Notes: generated by a model from the sequence alone, not told the origin. A stretch of DNA of 59,388 nucleotides from Scatomorpha sp964367935 (GCA_964367935.1 CAYIYZ010000010.1:1-59388); one strand, 5' to 3'. Positions 1 to 8,791 are shown, counted from the stretch's first letter. A program made the numbers and translations.

Positions 1-2
1 AA

Positions 3-488
3 TATCGACAAGTAGTTGTTCAGCAACGTAAAAATCAAGATTTGCTTCAAGTAGCGCTTAATCGAAATCAAGAACTTGATGTGCTATACGAAAAACTTTT
101 TGAAGAAAAAATACTTGGTAATCTCACAGAGGATAGGTTTAAGAAATTGTCTGAAAAATACGAAGATGAGCAATCCGAACTAAAACAAAAAATTAAACAT
201 CTACAGTCTATTGTTAGTGAAGAACAGCAACATGAAATGGATGCTAGTGGATTTTTAGCACTTGTTCGTAGATATACTTGTATTGAAGAATTGACACCAT
301 CAATGCTTAGAGAGTTTATTGACAAAATAGTTGTTCATCATAGAGAACAAGTTTTTGGTGAGACAGTTCAAAAAGTTGAAATATATTATAAAATGATAGG
401 TTATATTGAATTGCCCAAATTCACTAAAGATGAAAAGGAAAGTTATATAAAAAGTTTTGGGCGAAAAGAAACAGACCGAAGTGCTTAA
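3..488 (+). CDS. Large serine recombinase, C-terminal fragment (5' end outside window)
   Basis: The frame is open to the left edge, so only the C-terminal ~161 residues are seen. A charged, coiled-coil stretch (about residues 15-75, rich in K/E/Q) is followed by a segment with ALVRRYT, LTPSMLREFIDKIVVH and a YYKMIGYIELP ending. This matches the C-terminal region (DUF4368 type) of large serine recombinases of TnpX/TndX-like mobile elements, which cut and join element ends through a serine-DNA intermediate; the catalytic domain would lie upstream of the window. The codons are much AT-richer than in all genes downstream, which suggests acquired DNA. The gene ends just before the tRNA-Leu terminator, so the element's right end probably lies here. 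Family assignment is fairly secure; whether the enzyme is intact cannot be seen. Confidence 0.8.
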   Translation, partial: YRQVVVQQRKNQDLLQVALNRNQELDVLYEKLFEEKILGNLTEDRFKKLSEKYEDEQSELKQKIKHLQSIVSEEQQHEMDASGFLALVRRYTCIEELTPSMLREFIDKIVVHHREQVFGETVQKVEIYYKMIGYIELPKFTKDEKESYIKSFGRKETDRSA

Positions 489-500
489 CTTCGATCTGTA

Positions 501-544
501 CAAAAAAAGAATACCCACATGAGCCAAAGCCCTTATGGGTATTC
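501..544 (-). terminator. Intrinsic terminator of tRNA-Leu
   Basis: The arms GAATACCCA and TGGGTATTC enclose a 16-base loop. On the minus strand the hairpin is followed by a run of seven T. It lies directly downstream of the minus-strand tRNA-Leu. Confidence 0.8.
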
Positions 545-548
545 AATA

Positions 549-634
549 TGGTGCCGGTGGTGGGACTTGAACCCACACGGGGTTGCCCCCAACGGATTTT
601 GAATCCGCATCGTCTGCCATTCCGACACACCGGC
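549..634 (-). tRNA. tRNA-Leu (anticodon CAA)
   Basis: Read on the minus strand, the acceptor arm GCCGGTG pairs with CACCGGC and is followed by an encoded CCA. The anticodon stem GCGGA/TCCGT closes the loop TTCAAAA, giving anticodon CAA, which reads UUG. A long variable arm (GGGGGCAACCCC) and the T arm GTGGGTTCAAGTCCCAC follow. The 86-base length and long variable arm fit a class II leucine tRNA. A strong terminator follows on the minus strand. Confidence 0.95.
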
Positions 635-694
635 TCAGGTGCGAAATATAGTATACAGTAATCGTCAAATATTTGCAAGCATTTTTTTCAAAAT

Positions 695-752
695 TATAGG
701 GCAACGCAGAACACAATGCCATTTGGCACATTGTAGCTTGCGTTGCCCTATA
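695..752 (-). terminator. Long two-tier hairpin, probable terminator of the rubredoxin gene
   Basis: A 14-bp perfect stem (TATAGGGCAACGCA with TGCGTTGCCCTATA) encloses a second inner hairpin built on ACAATG/CATTGT. On the minus strand the hairpin lies 34 bases after the stop of the rubredoxin fusion and is followed by TAATTTTG, a weak U-tract, so a terminator role is likely but not certain. The size and near symmetry also resemble an inserted palindromic repeat. Confidence 0.5.
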
Positions 753-785
753 CTCGGATCTATATGCGCCGAGTGAGAGAAAAGG

Positions 786-1394
786 TTATATCTTCTCGAA
801 ATCGGCTGCGCCGTGCTTGCATATAGGACAGACTATATCAGGCGGTAGATCCTCGCCCTCGTGCACATATCCGCATATCCTGCACACATAGCCTTTCTTC
901 TCCTGCTTCTGCGGAGAGGGCTTTACATGCTTGTGATAATACTCATAGCTGATGGACGGAGTCTGTGATAATATATGTGACTCCTTGAGCTCCGCCACAA
1001 ATAAAGTGTTACTGCCACAGTCAAAAGTTATCTTAACATCTGCGGATATATGCGCATTTACATGCTCTTTTAGAACGTATATCCCGTTTTCAAGCCTGTC
1101 AAGCTTCATGTCCGCAAATTTATCGACATTCCTGCCGCTCTGAAAACCATAATGCTGGAATAGGGAAAACGGAGCGGTCTGATCTAATATCGACAGGTTA
1201 AACTTTCCGCTTTGCAATACCATGTCGTGCGTCAAGTTCTGCTTGACAAGCGACACGGCTATGCATTGAGGCTCCATCGCCATTTGCATTGCTGTGTTTG
1301 TGATACAGCCGTTGTCACGGCCCTCGGCTTTGGTCGTTATAACAAAAAGACCGTAGGTAAATTTAAATAATGCGCTCGGATCAATATTAGGCAT
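786..1394 (-). CDS. Flavin reductase-like domain fused to rubredoxin (high-molecular-weight rubredoxin)
   Basis: This 202-residue protein has two domains. Residues 1-155 resemble the FMN-binding flavin reductase/flavoredoxin fold (KFTYGLFVITT at the start, GCITNTAMQ, then SLVKQNLTHDMV). Residues ~167-202 are a compact rubredoxin with both iron ligand pairs, CRICGYVHEG and CPICKHG. In acetogens and clostridia such Hrb proteins pass electrons from NAD(P)H-linked enzymes to flavodiiron proteins that reduce oxygen or nitric oxide. It probably acts in the cytoplasm in oxygen defence, although no flavodiiron partner lies nearby. The ATG is preceded by AAGGAG at good spacing. The gene stands alone between the tRNA and the phosphopantetheinyl transferase. 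The fold call is firm; the physiological role is inference. Confidence 0.88.
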   Translation of the reverse strand: MPNIDPSALFKFTYGLFVITTKAEGRDNGCITNTAMQMAMEPQCIAVSLVKQNLTHDMVLQSGKFNLSILDQTAPFSLFQHYGFQSGRNVDKFADMKLDRLENGIYVLKEHVNAHISADVKITFDCGSNTLFVAELKESHILSQTPSISYEYYHKHVKPSPQKQEKKGYVCRICGYVHEGEDLPPDIVCPICKHGAADFEKI

Positions 1395-1492
1395 AGTAGC
1401 TCCTTTCTACGTCAAATCGGCGGGGTTGCTTTCACTTCTGCTTTACATTATAACACATTTATGCGTGAAATGATAGACTTAGTTTAATTTTT

Positions 1493-2077
1493 TTACTGGA
1501 TATTCATCAATAACAACCTTCCATCAAGCTTAACTATTTCGGAAACGGTCGCATTTTCGGAGCCACAGACGGCAAAAGTGTAGCCTTGTACGTGTTGCGA
1601 AAACAAACTACAGAAAACCTGCTCTCTACCCACGCACACTATGCCGTCAGCGCCACGGCGCAGGCGCAAAGATGAGGGCGAAAGTTCACCTGTCAGCTTG
1701 CTGAGACTCTCGCGCAAGCACCAAAGTTCGAAAAAATCGAAGTCCTCACGCTCACATTTGTCAGCTATTTTGAGGTGCAGTGCTTTCTTCACCTCTCTGT
1801 GTCTTTCTATATCAGCGCCCACGGGAGCGGAGGACAGGGCGAGTAGGACATAGTCACCGCTATGGCTGAGGGAGAAATGTGGGAGGGTCATATCCTTGAA
1901 CTGCGGTTTGCCACGCTCGTTCGTGACTATCTCGGGCAGTGAAGAACATGAAAATTCACGCTCGACAACATAGGCGAGTAAGGACATGCCAAAGGCACTG
2001 CCACGCCTTTTGCTGCGAGCACCTTCACGGCAGTCATTCTCTCTTATTTCGCCGGTATGCGCCAAATAGAGTTTCAT
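1493..2077 (-). CDS. 4'-phosphopantetheinyl transferase, Sfp superfamily
   Basis: A 194-residue protein with the superfamily signature blocks: NERGKPQF, FSLSHSGDYVLLALS, PVGADIE (magnesium-binding D and E) and FFELWCLRESLSKLTG (the W...KES-like helix, here RES). Sfp-type enzymes move the phosphopantetheine arm from CoA to a serine of acyl or peptidyl carrier proteins. No carrier protein, polyketide or peptide synthetase gene is in the window, so the substrate is unknown; it could serve fatty-acid ACP or a distant synthetase. It is short for an Sfp (usually 210-240 residues) but all the core motifs are present. The ATG follows AAGGAG. Confidence 0.85.
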   Translation of the reverse strand: MKLYLAHTGEIRENDCREGARSKRRGSAFGMSLLAYVVEREFSCSSLPEIVTNERGKPQFKDMTLPHFSLSHSGDYVLLALSSAPVGADIERHREVKKALHLKIADKCEREDFDFFELWCLRESLSKLTGELSPSSLRLRRGADGIVCVGREQVFCSLFSQHVQGYTFAVCGSENATVSEIVKLDGRLLLMNIQ

Positions 2078-2250
2078 TATAGATTTCTCCTTAAAAGCCT
2101 TGCTAAAATTACAGATTTGTTGTATTCTGTATGATGTATTGGTGTATTTGTTCCAAAGCTACTACAAATATAGACTAATTTGACGTAAATTACCAGTCCA
2201 ATGTAAAAAATCGGAAACAAAGGACATGCGGATAAAAAAACGGTGGTGTG

Positions 2251-2949
2251 ATGAGTGATATGAAAAAGATATTGGTACTTGAAGATGAAGAGGCGATACG
2301 CAGCTTTGTGGTGATAAACCTACGTCGTTCCGGATATGAACCCATAGAGACGTCGACAGGTGAGGAGGCGCTGTTACAGGTGGCGCAGAACCCGGATATT
2401 GCAGTTGCGATTTTGGATGTGATGTTGCCTGATATCAGCGGCTTCGATGTGTGTCGTAAGATTAGGGCGACAGGCTCGAAGATGGGCATAATAATGCTGA
2501 CGGCCATGGCGCAGGAGATGGATAAGGTCACGGGTCTGATGACGGGGGCGGACGATTATGTAACGAAGCCCTTTTCGCCGGCGGAGCTACTTGCACGTGT
2601 GGATGCGCTGTTTAGGCGTGTGGGCGAGGAACGAGTGGACGGTGACAGGGAAATGACAAGTGGGCCCTTCTCTTTGAATACGAGGAATAGGACTTTGGAA
2701 AAGAGCGGTGAGCGCATAAAGCTTACGCAGACGGAGTACTCGATAATGCGTCTGTTTATGGAAAATCCCGGCAAGGCACTGTCACGAGAGGACATATTAC
2801 AGAGTGTGTGGGGCAGTGAGGGCTACGCTATGGAGCTCAAGATAGTGGACGTGAACATAAGGCGTTTGCGTTTGAAGATAGAAGATTCGCCGACCATGCC
2901 AACATTTATAACGACAATCTGGGGCTTCGGCTACAAATGGGGGTTTTAA
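2251..2949 (+). CDS. Response regulator, OmpR/PhoB family
   Basis: The N-terminal receiver domain shows the acidic pair in VLEDEE, the phospho-acceptor aspartate in AILDVMLPD (about residue 56), the conserved threonine/alanine region IIMLTAMAQ, and the lysine in VTKPFSPAELL. A C-terminal winged-helix DNA-binding domain follows (LTQTEYSIMRLFM, LSREDILQSVWG, VDVNIRRLRLKIE, TIWGFGYKW). It is the partner of the kinase gene that begins 3 bases after its stop. The start is ambiguous: GTG at 2248, ATG at 2251 and ATG at 2260 are in frame; 2251 is chosen because GGTGG lies just ahead. The signal sensed and the regulon are not visible; the adjacent genes are housekeeping. Confidence 0.93.
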   Translation: MSDMKKILVLEDEEAIRSFVVINLRRSGYEPIETSTGEEALLQVAQNPDIAVAILDVMLPDISGFDVCRKIRATGSKMGIIMLTAMAQEMDKVTGLMTGADDYVTKPFSPAELLARVDALFRRVGEERVDGDREMTSGPFSLNTRNRTLEKSGERIKLTQTEYSIMRLFMENPGKALSREDILQSVWGSEGYAMELKIVDVNIRRLRLKIEDSPTMPTFITTIWGFGYKWGF

Positions 2950-2952
2950 GTC

Positions 2953-3996
2953 TTGGCGGAAAATCTCAGTAAACTGGTAAGCGCGGCAAAGCGTTTGGTG
3001 CGCCGTTTACCTGCGCCTTTGCGAGGCGTACGTGCTCTGTGGTTGTTATATAGTTTGCTATGTCTTTTACTACTTTATTGGACAGTACGTGTCGCATTAA
3101 GTGGTGAGACGGTATGGGCGACCATTTTAGGCGTGATAACTGCTGCTACGATGGTGTATTCCAATGTGTGGATGGCACGGCGGGTGATAAATCCCATTAA
3201 GGGCTTAAATGACATAGTGCGTAGAATAGGAAATGGCAGTTACGGCGCAAAGTTTGAGCACTCTTATGAAGATGAGCTTGGGGACTTGACGGCAGGCGTA
3301 AACGATATTAGTGTACGTTTGGGAGCGAGTGAGCGTGCGCATACGGATTTTGTGTCCTCGGTATCGCATGAGCTTAGGACTCCGCTGACGGCTATATTGG
3401 GTTGGGGAGAGACTCTCATAGATGAGGATGGTTTGTCTGAGCGAGGACAGAGGGGGCTCAGCATCATTTGCAGTGAGGCGGCGCGTGTATCGAAGATGGT
3501 GGAGGATCTACTTGAGTTTACACGAATAAGCGATGGGCGCTTCACCTTAAATATGAAGGAAACGGATTTGGCGTCGGAGATACGTGAGATAGCGTATTCG
3601 TATAATGAGCGTTTGCGTCATGGAGCGAGCATAGTGTATGAGCCACCGTTGGAGGAGATGCCTCTTATAAACGGTGACAAGGACAGGATACGTCAGGTGA
3701 TGTTAAATTTAATAGACAATGCGGCAAAGCACGGGCGTGGCGGTGACATAGAGTTGTCTATGCACAAGGAGTTTGACAGGGTGTGTGTGACGGTGAGAGA
3801 TCACGGGCCGGGCGTATCTGAGGCGGACTTGCCGAGGATAAAAGAGAAATTTTTCAAAGGCAATACTTTGGAGCGAGGCAGTGGAATAGGTCTTGCGATA
3901 TCGGACGAGATTGTTACACGTCACGGCGGTGAGCTGAGCATAGAAAATGCCGAGGGTGGCGGTGCTTTGGTGACGGTGCGGTTTCCTGTAGGGTAA
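2953..3996 (+). CDS. Sensor histidine kinase
   Basis: A 347-residue membrane kinase: two transmembrane segments near residues 29-48 and 54-73 with almost no extracytoplasmic loop, a HAMP linker (RRVINPIKGL...), the HisKA box SSVSHELRTPLTAILG with histidine ~139, and an HATPase domain with N box MLNLIDNAAKHG, G1 RDHGPGV and G2 GSGIGLAI. The very short loop between the membrane helices suggests it senses a membrane or internal signal, not an external ligand. It starts with TTG three bases after the response-regulator stop, so the two are co-transcribed and probably coupled. Confidence 0.93.
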   Translation: MAENLSKLVSAAKRLVRRLPAPLRGVRALWLLYSLLCLLLLYWTVRVALSGETVWATILGVITAATMVYSNVWMARRVINPIKGLNDIVRRIGNGSYGAKFEHSYEDELGDLTAGVNDISVRLGASERAHTDFVSSVSHELRTPLTAILGWGETLIDEDGLSERGQRGLSIICSEAARVSKMVEDLLEFTRISDGRFTLNMKETDLASEIREIAYSYNERLRHGASIVYEPPLEEMPLINGDKDRIRQVMLNLIDNAAKHGRGGDIELSMHKEFDRVCVTVRDHGPGVSEADLPRIKEKFFKGNTLERGSGIGLAISDEIVTRHGGELSIENAEGGGALVTVRFPVG

Positions 3997-4021
3997 TATT
4001 AATGAGAAGAAACGGAGAAAT

Positions 4022-4981
4022 ATGGAAATAAAGACAAAGAAGGACGTGGAGGAGAAGTCGTTTAAGACTTCCATAGGTGGACAGGCGCTCATAGAAGGCA
4101 TATTGATGCGAGGGCCGGAGCGTCAATCGATAGTGTGTGTGACGAAGGACGGCTTGGTAGAGAAGACGGAGGAGCTAAAGCTGGTCAAGGATAGGTTCCC
4201 GGCGCTGGGCTTACCGCTCATAAGGGGCGTGGTAAATTTCCTTGATTCTATGGCGAAGGGCGTAAAGGCACTCATGTACTCGGCAGATTTCATGCCCGAG
4301 GAGGAGCAAGAGGAGCCATCGAAGCTTGATATGTGGATAGAGAACAAGTTCTCCAGTGAGACGGCACAGAAGATAATCATAAGCATAGCGGTAATGTTGG
4401 GTATAGGTATGTCACTGCTACTGTTTATATTTTTGCCGGCGTTTATAGTTGGATTCATACCAGGACTTGAGGGCGAATATATGCTCCGCAACCTCTTGGA
4501 GGGTGCGATGAAGTTAATAATATTCTTTGTGTACTTGGCGCTTACCTCGCGGATGAAGGATATGCGCAGGGTGTTTTCCTATCATGGAGCGGAGCACAAG
4601 GCGATATTTTGCTATGAGAAGGGACTGCCGCTTACTGTAGCGAATGTGAGGGCGCAGAGTAGGTTCCATCCTCGTTGCGGCACGAGCTTTATGTTTGTGG
4701 TGATAATTATAAGCATATTCACGGGCATGCTCATACAGGTTGACAATACGTTTTTGCGCATAGGCTTGCGTTTATTGCTTCTACCTGTGGTAGTGTCTTT
4801 GAGTTATGAGCTTAACCGTTTTGTGGGTAGGCACGATAATGTGTTTACAAGGGCTTTGTCCTGGCCCGGTCGCAAGTTACAGCATTTGACGACGTTTGAG
4901 CCGGACGATAGCATGATAGAGTGTGCAATTCGAGCATTAGAACTTGTTATACCGGAGGAAGACGGCAAGGACGAGTGGTAG
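4022..4981 (+). CDS. DUF1385 membrane protein, YqhQ-like
   Basis: A 319-residue protein with the family hallmarks: GGQALIEGILMRGP near the N terminus, YHGAEHKAIFCYEKG in the middle and RFHPRCGTSFMF before the last membrane helices. About four membrane segments lie near residues 118-145, 160-178, 222-240 and 248-265. YqhQ-family genes commonly sit beside prmC and prfA in Firmicutes, and prmC follows here 38 bases downstream. Biochemical function is not established; the conserved H, E, H and C residues suggest a metal-linked role, which is inference. It probably belongs to one operon with the two-component genes. Confidence 0.88.
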   Translation: MEIKTKKDVEEKSFKTSIGGQALIEGILMRGPERQSIVCVTKDGLVEKTEELKLVKDRFPALGLPLIRGVVNFLDSMAKGVKALMYSADFMPEEEQEEPSKLDMWIENKFSSETAQKIIISIAVMLGIGMSLLLFIFLPAFIVGFIPGLEGEYMLRNLLEGAMKLIIFFVYLALTSRMKDMRRVFSYHGAEHKAIFCYEKGLPLTVANVRAQSRFHPRCGTSFMFVVIIISIFTGMLIQVDNTFLRIGLRLLLLPVVVSLSYELNRFVGRHDNVFTRALSWPGRKLQHLTTFEPDDSMIECAIRALELVIPEEDGKDEW

Positions 4982-5019
4982 ACAAGTAAGTCATGTGAGG
5001 TAAAGAGGGTGAGTGGAAG

Positions 5020-5877
5020 ATGCCGAAGACGTATAGCGAACTATATATAAACGCGAGAAATGAACTGCGTGATATGGGCGTACAGGCAGCGGCTTTGGAG
5101 GCACGTTTAATTGTAGCGACAGCGTCGGACAAGACAACGGAACAGCTACTGCGAGATCTGCGTTTGTATGCGAGCAATGAGATGGATTCCAAGGTGGAGT
5201 CCATGATGGCACGCAGACGTGCGGGTGAGCCTGTGGCGTATGTGACAGGCGTGTGGGAGTTTATGGGTTTACCTATGGAGGTGAGTCCGGAGGTACTAAT
5301 ACCTCGGGTCGATACTGAGGTGTTGGCACAGGAGGCGGTGCGTCTTCTGACGGGGAGAAAGCAGGATGCACGCATACTCGACTTGTGCAGTGGCAGTGGC
5401 TGTATAGGCTGTGCTATAGCTAAGGCATTGCCTAAAAGTCGCATAGTGCTCTGTGACATAAGCGAAGAGGCGATGGCGATAGCACGTCGTAATGTAGAGA
5501 GAAACGGCTTGGACGATCGTGTCAGCTTCGTGGTAGCGGATGCACTTGAAGAACCGCCTATGATGCTTGGCAGTTTTGATATGATAGTGTCAAATCCGCC
5601 GTATATATCGACATTTGATATACTGGGGCTTGATAGTTCCGTGCGTGACTATGAGCCTGTGTGGGCGCTTGACGGCGGCGAGGACGGCCTTAAGTTTTAT
5701 AGGGGCATACTACAGAACTGGCGCGCTACTTTGCGTACGGGCGCACATGTGCTGTTTGAGGTAGGCGAGGGACAGGCGGAGCAAGTAAAGGACATATTAT
5801 TGCTCGGTGGGTTTCACTCCATAGCTGTGTTGGAGGATACGGGTGGCGTGGAGCGAGTTGTAAGAGCGAGAGTTTAA
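5020..5877 (+). CDS. prmC: Release factor glutamine methyltransferase PrmC (HemK)
   Basis: A 285-residue SAM-dependent methyltransferase with an N-terminal helical domain and a Rossmann catalytic domain: LDLCSGSGCIGCAIAKAL binds SAM, and IVSNPPYIS is the NPPY motif that grips the target glutamine. It methylates the GGQ glutamine of peptide release factors RF1 and RF2, improving translation termination. Length is typical. The usual neighbour prfA is not beside it; recA follows 13 bases after its stop. Confidence 0.95.
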   Translation: MPKTYSELYINARNELRDMGVQAAALEARLIVATASDKTTEQLLRDLRLYASNEMDSKVESMMARRRAGEPVAYVTGVWEFMGLPMEVSPEVLIPRVDTEVLAQEAVRLLTGRKQDARILDLCSGSGCIGCAIAKALPKSRIVLCDISEEAMAIARRNVERNGLDDRVSFVVADALEEPPMMLGSFDMIVSNPPYISTFDILGLDSSVRDYEPVWALDGGEDGLKFYRGILQNWRATLRTGAHVLFEVGEGQAEQVKDILLLGGFHSIAVLEDTGGVERVVRARV

Positions 5878-5890
5878 GGAGGGGTAAGAG

Positions 5891-6997
5891 ATGGCAGAGA
5901 AGAAGAAAGCGAGCGGTGCAACGGTGTCACCGGCACCGGCGGACGATAAGAAGAAGGCCTTAGAGACTGCTTTGGCGCAGATAGAGAAGACCTATGGTAA
6001 GGGTGCAATAATGCGTATGGGTGATGATATACCCGTTAATGTTGAGGCTGTTTCGACAGGCTCTTTGTCCTTGGACTTAGCGCTCGGAATAGGTGGCGTG
6101 CCTCGTGGTAGGATAGTTGAGATATACGGGCCTGAGTCATCGGGTAAGACGACACTTGCCTTGCATATAGTTGCGAGTGCGCAGAAAAACGGCGGCGAGG
6201 CGGCGTATATAGACGTAGAGCACGCTTTAGAGCCGGCGTATGCACGTGCTTTGGGAGTGGATATAGATAACCTACTCATATCACAGCCGGATACGGGCGA
6301 GCAGGCTTTGGAGATAACAGAGCAGCTTGTGCGTTCGGGTGCACTTGATGTAGTGGTTATAGACTCTGTTGCGGCGCTTCTGCCCCGTACGGAGCTTGAG
6401 GGTGAAATGGGCGACTCGAGTGTGGGCGTTGTGGCACGTCTTATGAGTCAGGCACTGCGTAAGCTTGCCGGTGTCGTGTCGAAGACGGGCTGTATAGTGG
6501 TGTTTATAAATCAGTTGCGTGAGAAGATAGGCGTGATGTACGGCAACCCCGAGACAACGCCGGGCGGTCGTGCGCTGAAGTACTTCTCGAGTGTACGTAT
6601 AGATGTACGTCGTGTGGAGACCTTGAAAAACGGTACGGAGATGGTCGGTAACAGGACTAAGGCTAAGGTAATAAAGAATAAGCTTGCGCCCCCGTTTAAG
6701 GAGGCGGAGTTCGATATCATCTACGGTCAGGGCATATCACGAGTGGGCGAGATAATAGACATGGGCTCGAAGCTGGGGCTCATTGAAAAGGGCGGCGCAT
6801 GGTATACTGTGGGTGAAGCACGTATACAGGGTCGTGACGGTGTGAAGAACTATCTTGACGAGCATAAGGACGTAGCGGAGCAACTCGAGATGGCTATACG
6901 TGAAAATGCGCATAAGCTCATGACACCGCAGGCACGTAAAGCGGCTATAGCGGCAGGTAGAGCTGTGGATATAACGGCCGATGATTTTGAGGGCTGA
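5891..6997 (+). CDS. recA: Recombinase RecA
   Basis: A 368-residue RecA with Walker A GPESSGKTTLAL at ~80-91, Walker B VVIDSVAALLPR, the DNA-binding loop L1 region EGEMGDSSVGV, L2 MYGNPETTPGGRALKYFSS and the C-terminal KGGAWY segment. It forms the ATP-dependent filament on single-stranded DNA for homologous recombination and the SOS response. It carries about 14 extra residues at the N terminus compared with E. coli RecA (Lys/Ala/Pro-rich). The ATG follows AGGAGGGG. No obvious LexA box was noticed just upstream, and the gene seems to be read through from prmC. recX follows 7 bases later. Confidence 0.98.
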   Translation: MAEKKKASGATVSPAPADDKKKALETALAQIEKTYGKGAIMRMGDDIPVNVEAVSTGSLSLDLALGIGGVPRGRIVEIYGPESSGKTTLALHIVASAQKNGGEAAYIDVEHALEPAYARALGVDIDNLLISQPDTGEQALEITEQLVRSGALDVVVIDSVAALLPRTELEGEMGDSSVGVVARLMSQALRKLAGVVSKTGCIVVFINQLREKIGVMYGNPETTPGGRALKYFSSVRIDVRRVETLKNGTEMVGNRTKAKVIKNKLAPPFKEAEFDIIYGQGISRVGEIIDMGSKLGLIEKGGAWYTVGEARIQGRDGVKNYLDEHKDVAEQLEMAIRENAHKLMTPQARKAAIAAGRAVDITADDFEG

Positions 6998-7004
6998 TTA
7001 GGTA

Positions 7005-7469
7005 GTGGTTGATTTAAACGAGAGCACAAAGCGTCGTGCTATGCGTATGTTGGAACGTCGAGACTACGCACGTGGCGAGCTTATAGATAAGCTCGTACAA
7101 AAGGGCGAAGTGCGTGAGGATGCGGAGGCGGTGGCTGACAGGTTATGTGAGCTACGGCTTATAGACGACGCACGTTATGCACGTATGGTGGTGCGTCACT
7201 ATAATATGAAGGGCTACGGCGCGGCACGTATAAAAGACGAGCTGCGTCGCCGCTATGTTGATAGGGAGCTGTGGGACGAGGCGATGACGGAGCTTTGCGA
7301 GGAGGAAAGCCGCATAGATGCGGTTTTACGGTCAAAGCTTCGTGACGGTGACATAGAGGATAGGGACGTGTTGCGCCGTGCGACGGACGCTTTGCGTCGG
7401 CGCGGTTATTCGTGGAGTGAGATAAAAGAAGCGACGGAGAAGTTAAAAGCTGAGAGGGAGCAAGATTAA
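7005..7469 (+). CDS. recX: Regulatory protein RecX
   Basis: A 154-residue helical protein with the RecX repeats: RRAMRMLERRDYARGELIDKL, then LIDDARYARMVVRHY, KGYGAARIKDELRRR and a third partial repeat ending LRRRGYSWSEIKEA. RecX binds RecA filaments and limits their extension. It starts with GTG and its stop overlaps the rimO start (TAATG), so expression is coupled to both neighbours. Size and position directly after recA are typical. Confidence 0.93.
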   Translation: MVDLNESTKRRAMRMLERRDYARGELIDKLVQKGEVREDAEAVADRLCELRLIDDARYARMVVRHYNMKGYGAARIKDELRRRYVDRELWDEAMTELCEEESRIDAVLRSKLRDGDIEDRDVLRRATDALRRRGYSWSEIKEATEKLKAEREQD

Positions 7470-8791
7470 TGAAAGTTGGACTCATATCCTTAGGATGTGC
7501 GAAAAATAGGGTAACGTCTGAGCAGATGTTGTATAAGATAGGCGAGGCGGGCCATGAGATAGTGGCGGACGAACATGAGGCGGAGGTAGTTGTAATTAAT
7601 ACCTGCGGTTTTATAGAGTCTGCTAAACAAGAGGCTATAGACACTATACTTGAGATGTCGGCGCTGAAAGAGAGTGGCACACTAAAGAAGATAGTTGTCA
7701 CTGGCTGTTTGTCCCAGCTGTACAGTGCGGAGATAAAAGAGCAGTTACCAGAGGTAGATGCCGTGTTGGGCGTGGGCAATTACGAGAGCGTGGCGGATGT
7801 AATAGACGAGGTTATGCAGGGCGGCAGACCCTTTGTAATAGCGCCGAACGACGGTAAGATTTACGAGTCGCCCAGGATACTGAGCACAGGCGGCGTGTGG
7901 GCGTATTTGCTCATATCGGAGGGCTGCGATAATGCCTGTGCGTATTGCTTAATACCGCAGATAAAGGGGCCGTTTCGCAGTAGGACGAAAGAGGAAGTTA
8001 TAAAGGAAGCGGAGGCGCTTGTAGAGAGTGGCTGTAAGGAGCTTATACTTGTGGCACAGGATCTTACTATGTACGGTCGTGACCTCTACGGCAAGCCGTG
8101 TCTGACGGAACTTTTGCGTGAGCTTGCGAAGATTGACGGCTTGCAGTGGATACGCTTGCACTATTTGTATCCGAGTTTGTTAAATGACGAGCTCATAGCT
8201 TTTATAGCGAATGAGCCTAAGATAGTGAAGTATCTCGACATACCTGTACAGCATATAAATAATACTATATTGAAGAAGATGCGTAGGCGTGATACGGGCG
8301 AGAGTATAAGAGAACTTTTCGTGAAACTTCGTGAGCGTATACCGGGGCTGGTGCTACGTACGAGCCTTATTTGCGGATTACCGTATGAAGGCGAGGCGGA
8401 GTACGAGGAGCTTTGCAACTTTGTGCGTGAGGCTGGCATAGAGAGGGCCGGAGTGTTTGCGTTTTCGCCCGAGGAGGGCACGGCGGCTTATGATATGCCC
8501 TATGTAGATAAGGAGATAGCAGAGCAGAGGGCGGAGGACTTGCGTTATTTGCAGGCGAGTATCATGGACGAGTGGGAGCGTGGCTTTGAGGGCAAGGCTG
8601 TTGAGGTGCTGTGTGAGGGCTATGACAAGAACTTGGAGATGAATGTGGGGAGAGCTTATTTTGACTCACCGGATATAGACGGCAGTGTCCAATTTTCGGG
8701 CGATTGTAAGGCAGGCGATATAGTACGAGTTACGGTGGAACACGCCGACGGAGGAGTATTGACAGGACGAATTACGGAGGTTAGGGAATGA
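7469..8791 (+). CDS. rimO: Ribosomal protein S12 methylthiotransferase RimO
   Basis: A 440-residue radical-SAM methylthiotransferase. The N-terminal UPF0004 domain has SLGCAKNRVTSEQML and VINTCGFIESAKQEAI with the auxiliary cluster cysteines; the radical SAM cluster is SEGCDNACAYCLIP (CxxxCxxC); a C-terminal TRAM domain closes the protein. RimO adds a methylthio group to the aspartate of ribosomal protein S12. The SEGCDNACAYCLIPQIKG sequence and length favour RimO over the tRNA enzyme MiaB. It overlaps recX by one base and pgsA by four. Confidence 0.95.
   Translation: MKVGLISLGCAKNRVTSEQMLYKIGEAGHEIVADEHEAEVVVINTCGFIESAKQEAIDTILEMSALKESGTLKKIVVTGCLSQLYSAEIKEQLPEVDAVLGVGNYESVADVIDEVMQGGRPFVIAPNDGKIYESPRILSTGGVWAYLLISEGCDNACAYCLIPQIKGPFRSRTKEEVIKEAEALVESGCKELILVAQDLTMYGRDLYGKPCLTELLRELAKIDGLQWIRLHYLYPSLLNDELIAFIANEPKIVKYLDIPVQHINNTILKKMRRRDTGESIRELFVKLRERIPGLVLRTSLICGLPYEGEAEYEELCNFVREAGIERAGVFAFSPEEGTAAYDMPYVDKEIAEQRAEDLRYLQASIMDEWERGFEGKAVEVLCEGYDKNLEMNVGRAYFDSPDIDGSVQFSGDCKAGDIVRVTVEHADGGVLTGRITEVRE

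Noticed and set aside
549..634. tRNA-Leu 3' end as integration site of the element
   Set aside because: No copy of the tRNA end was found at the recombinase side, and recombinases of this type usually do not use tRNA genes.
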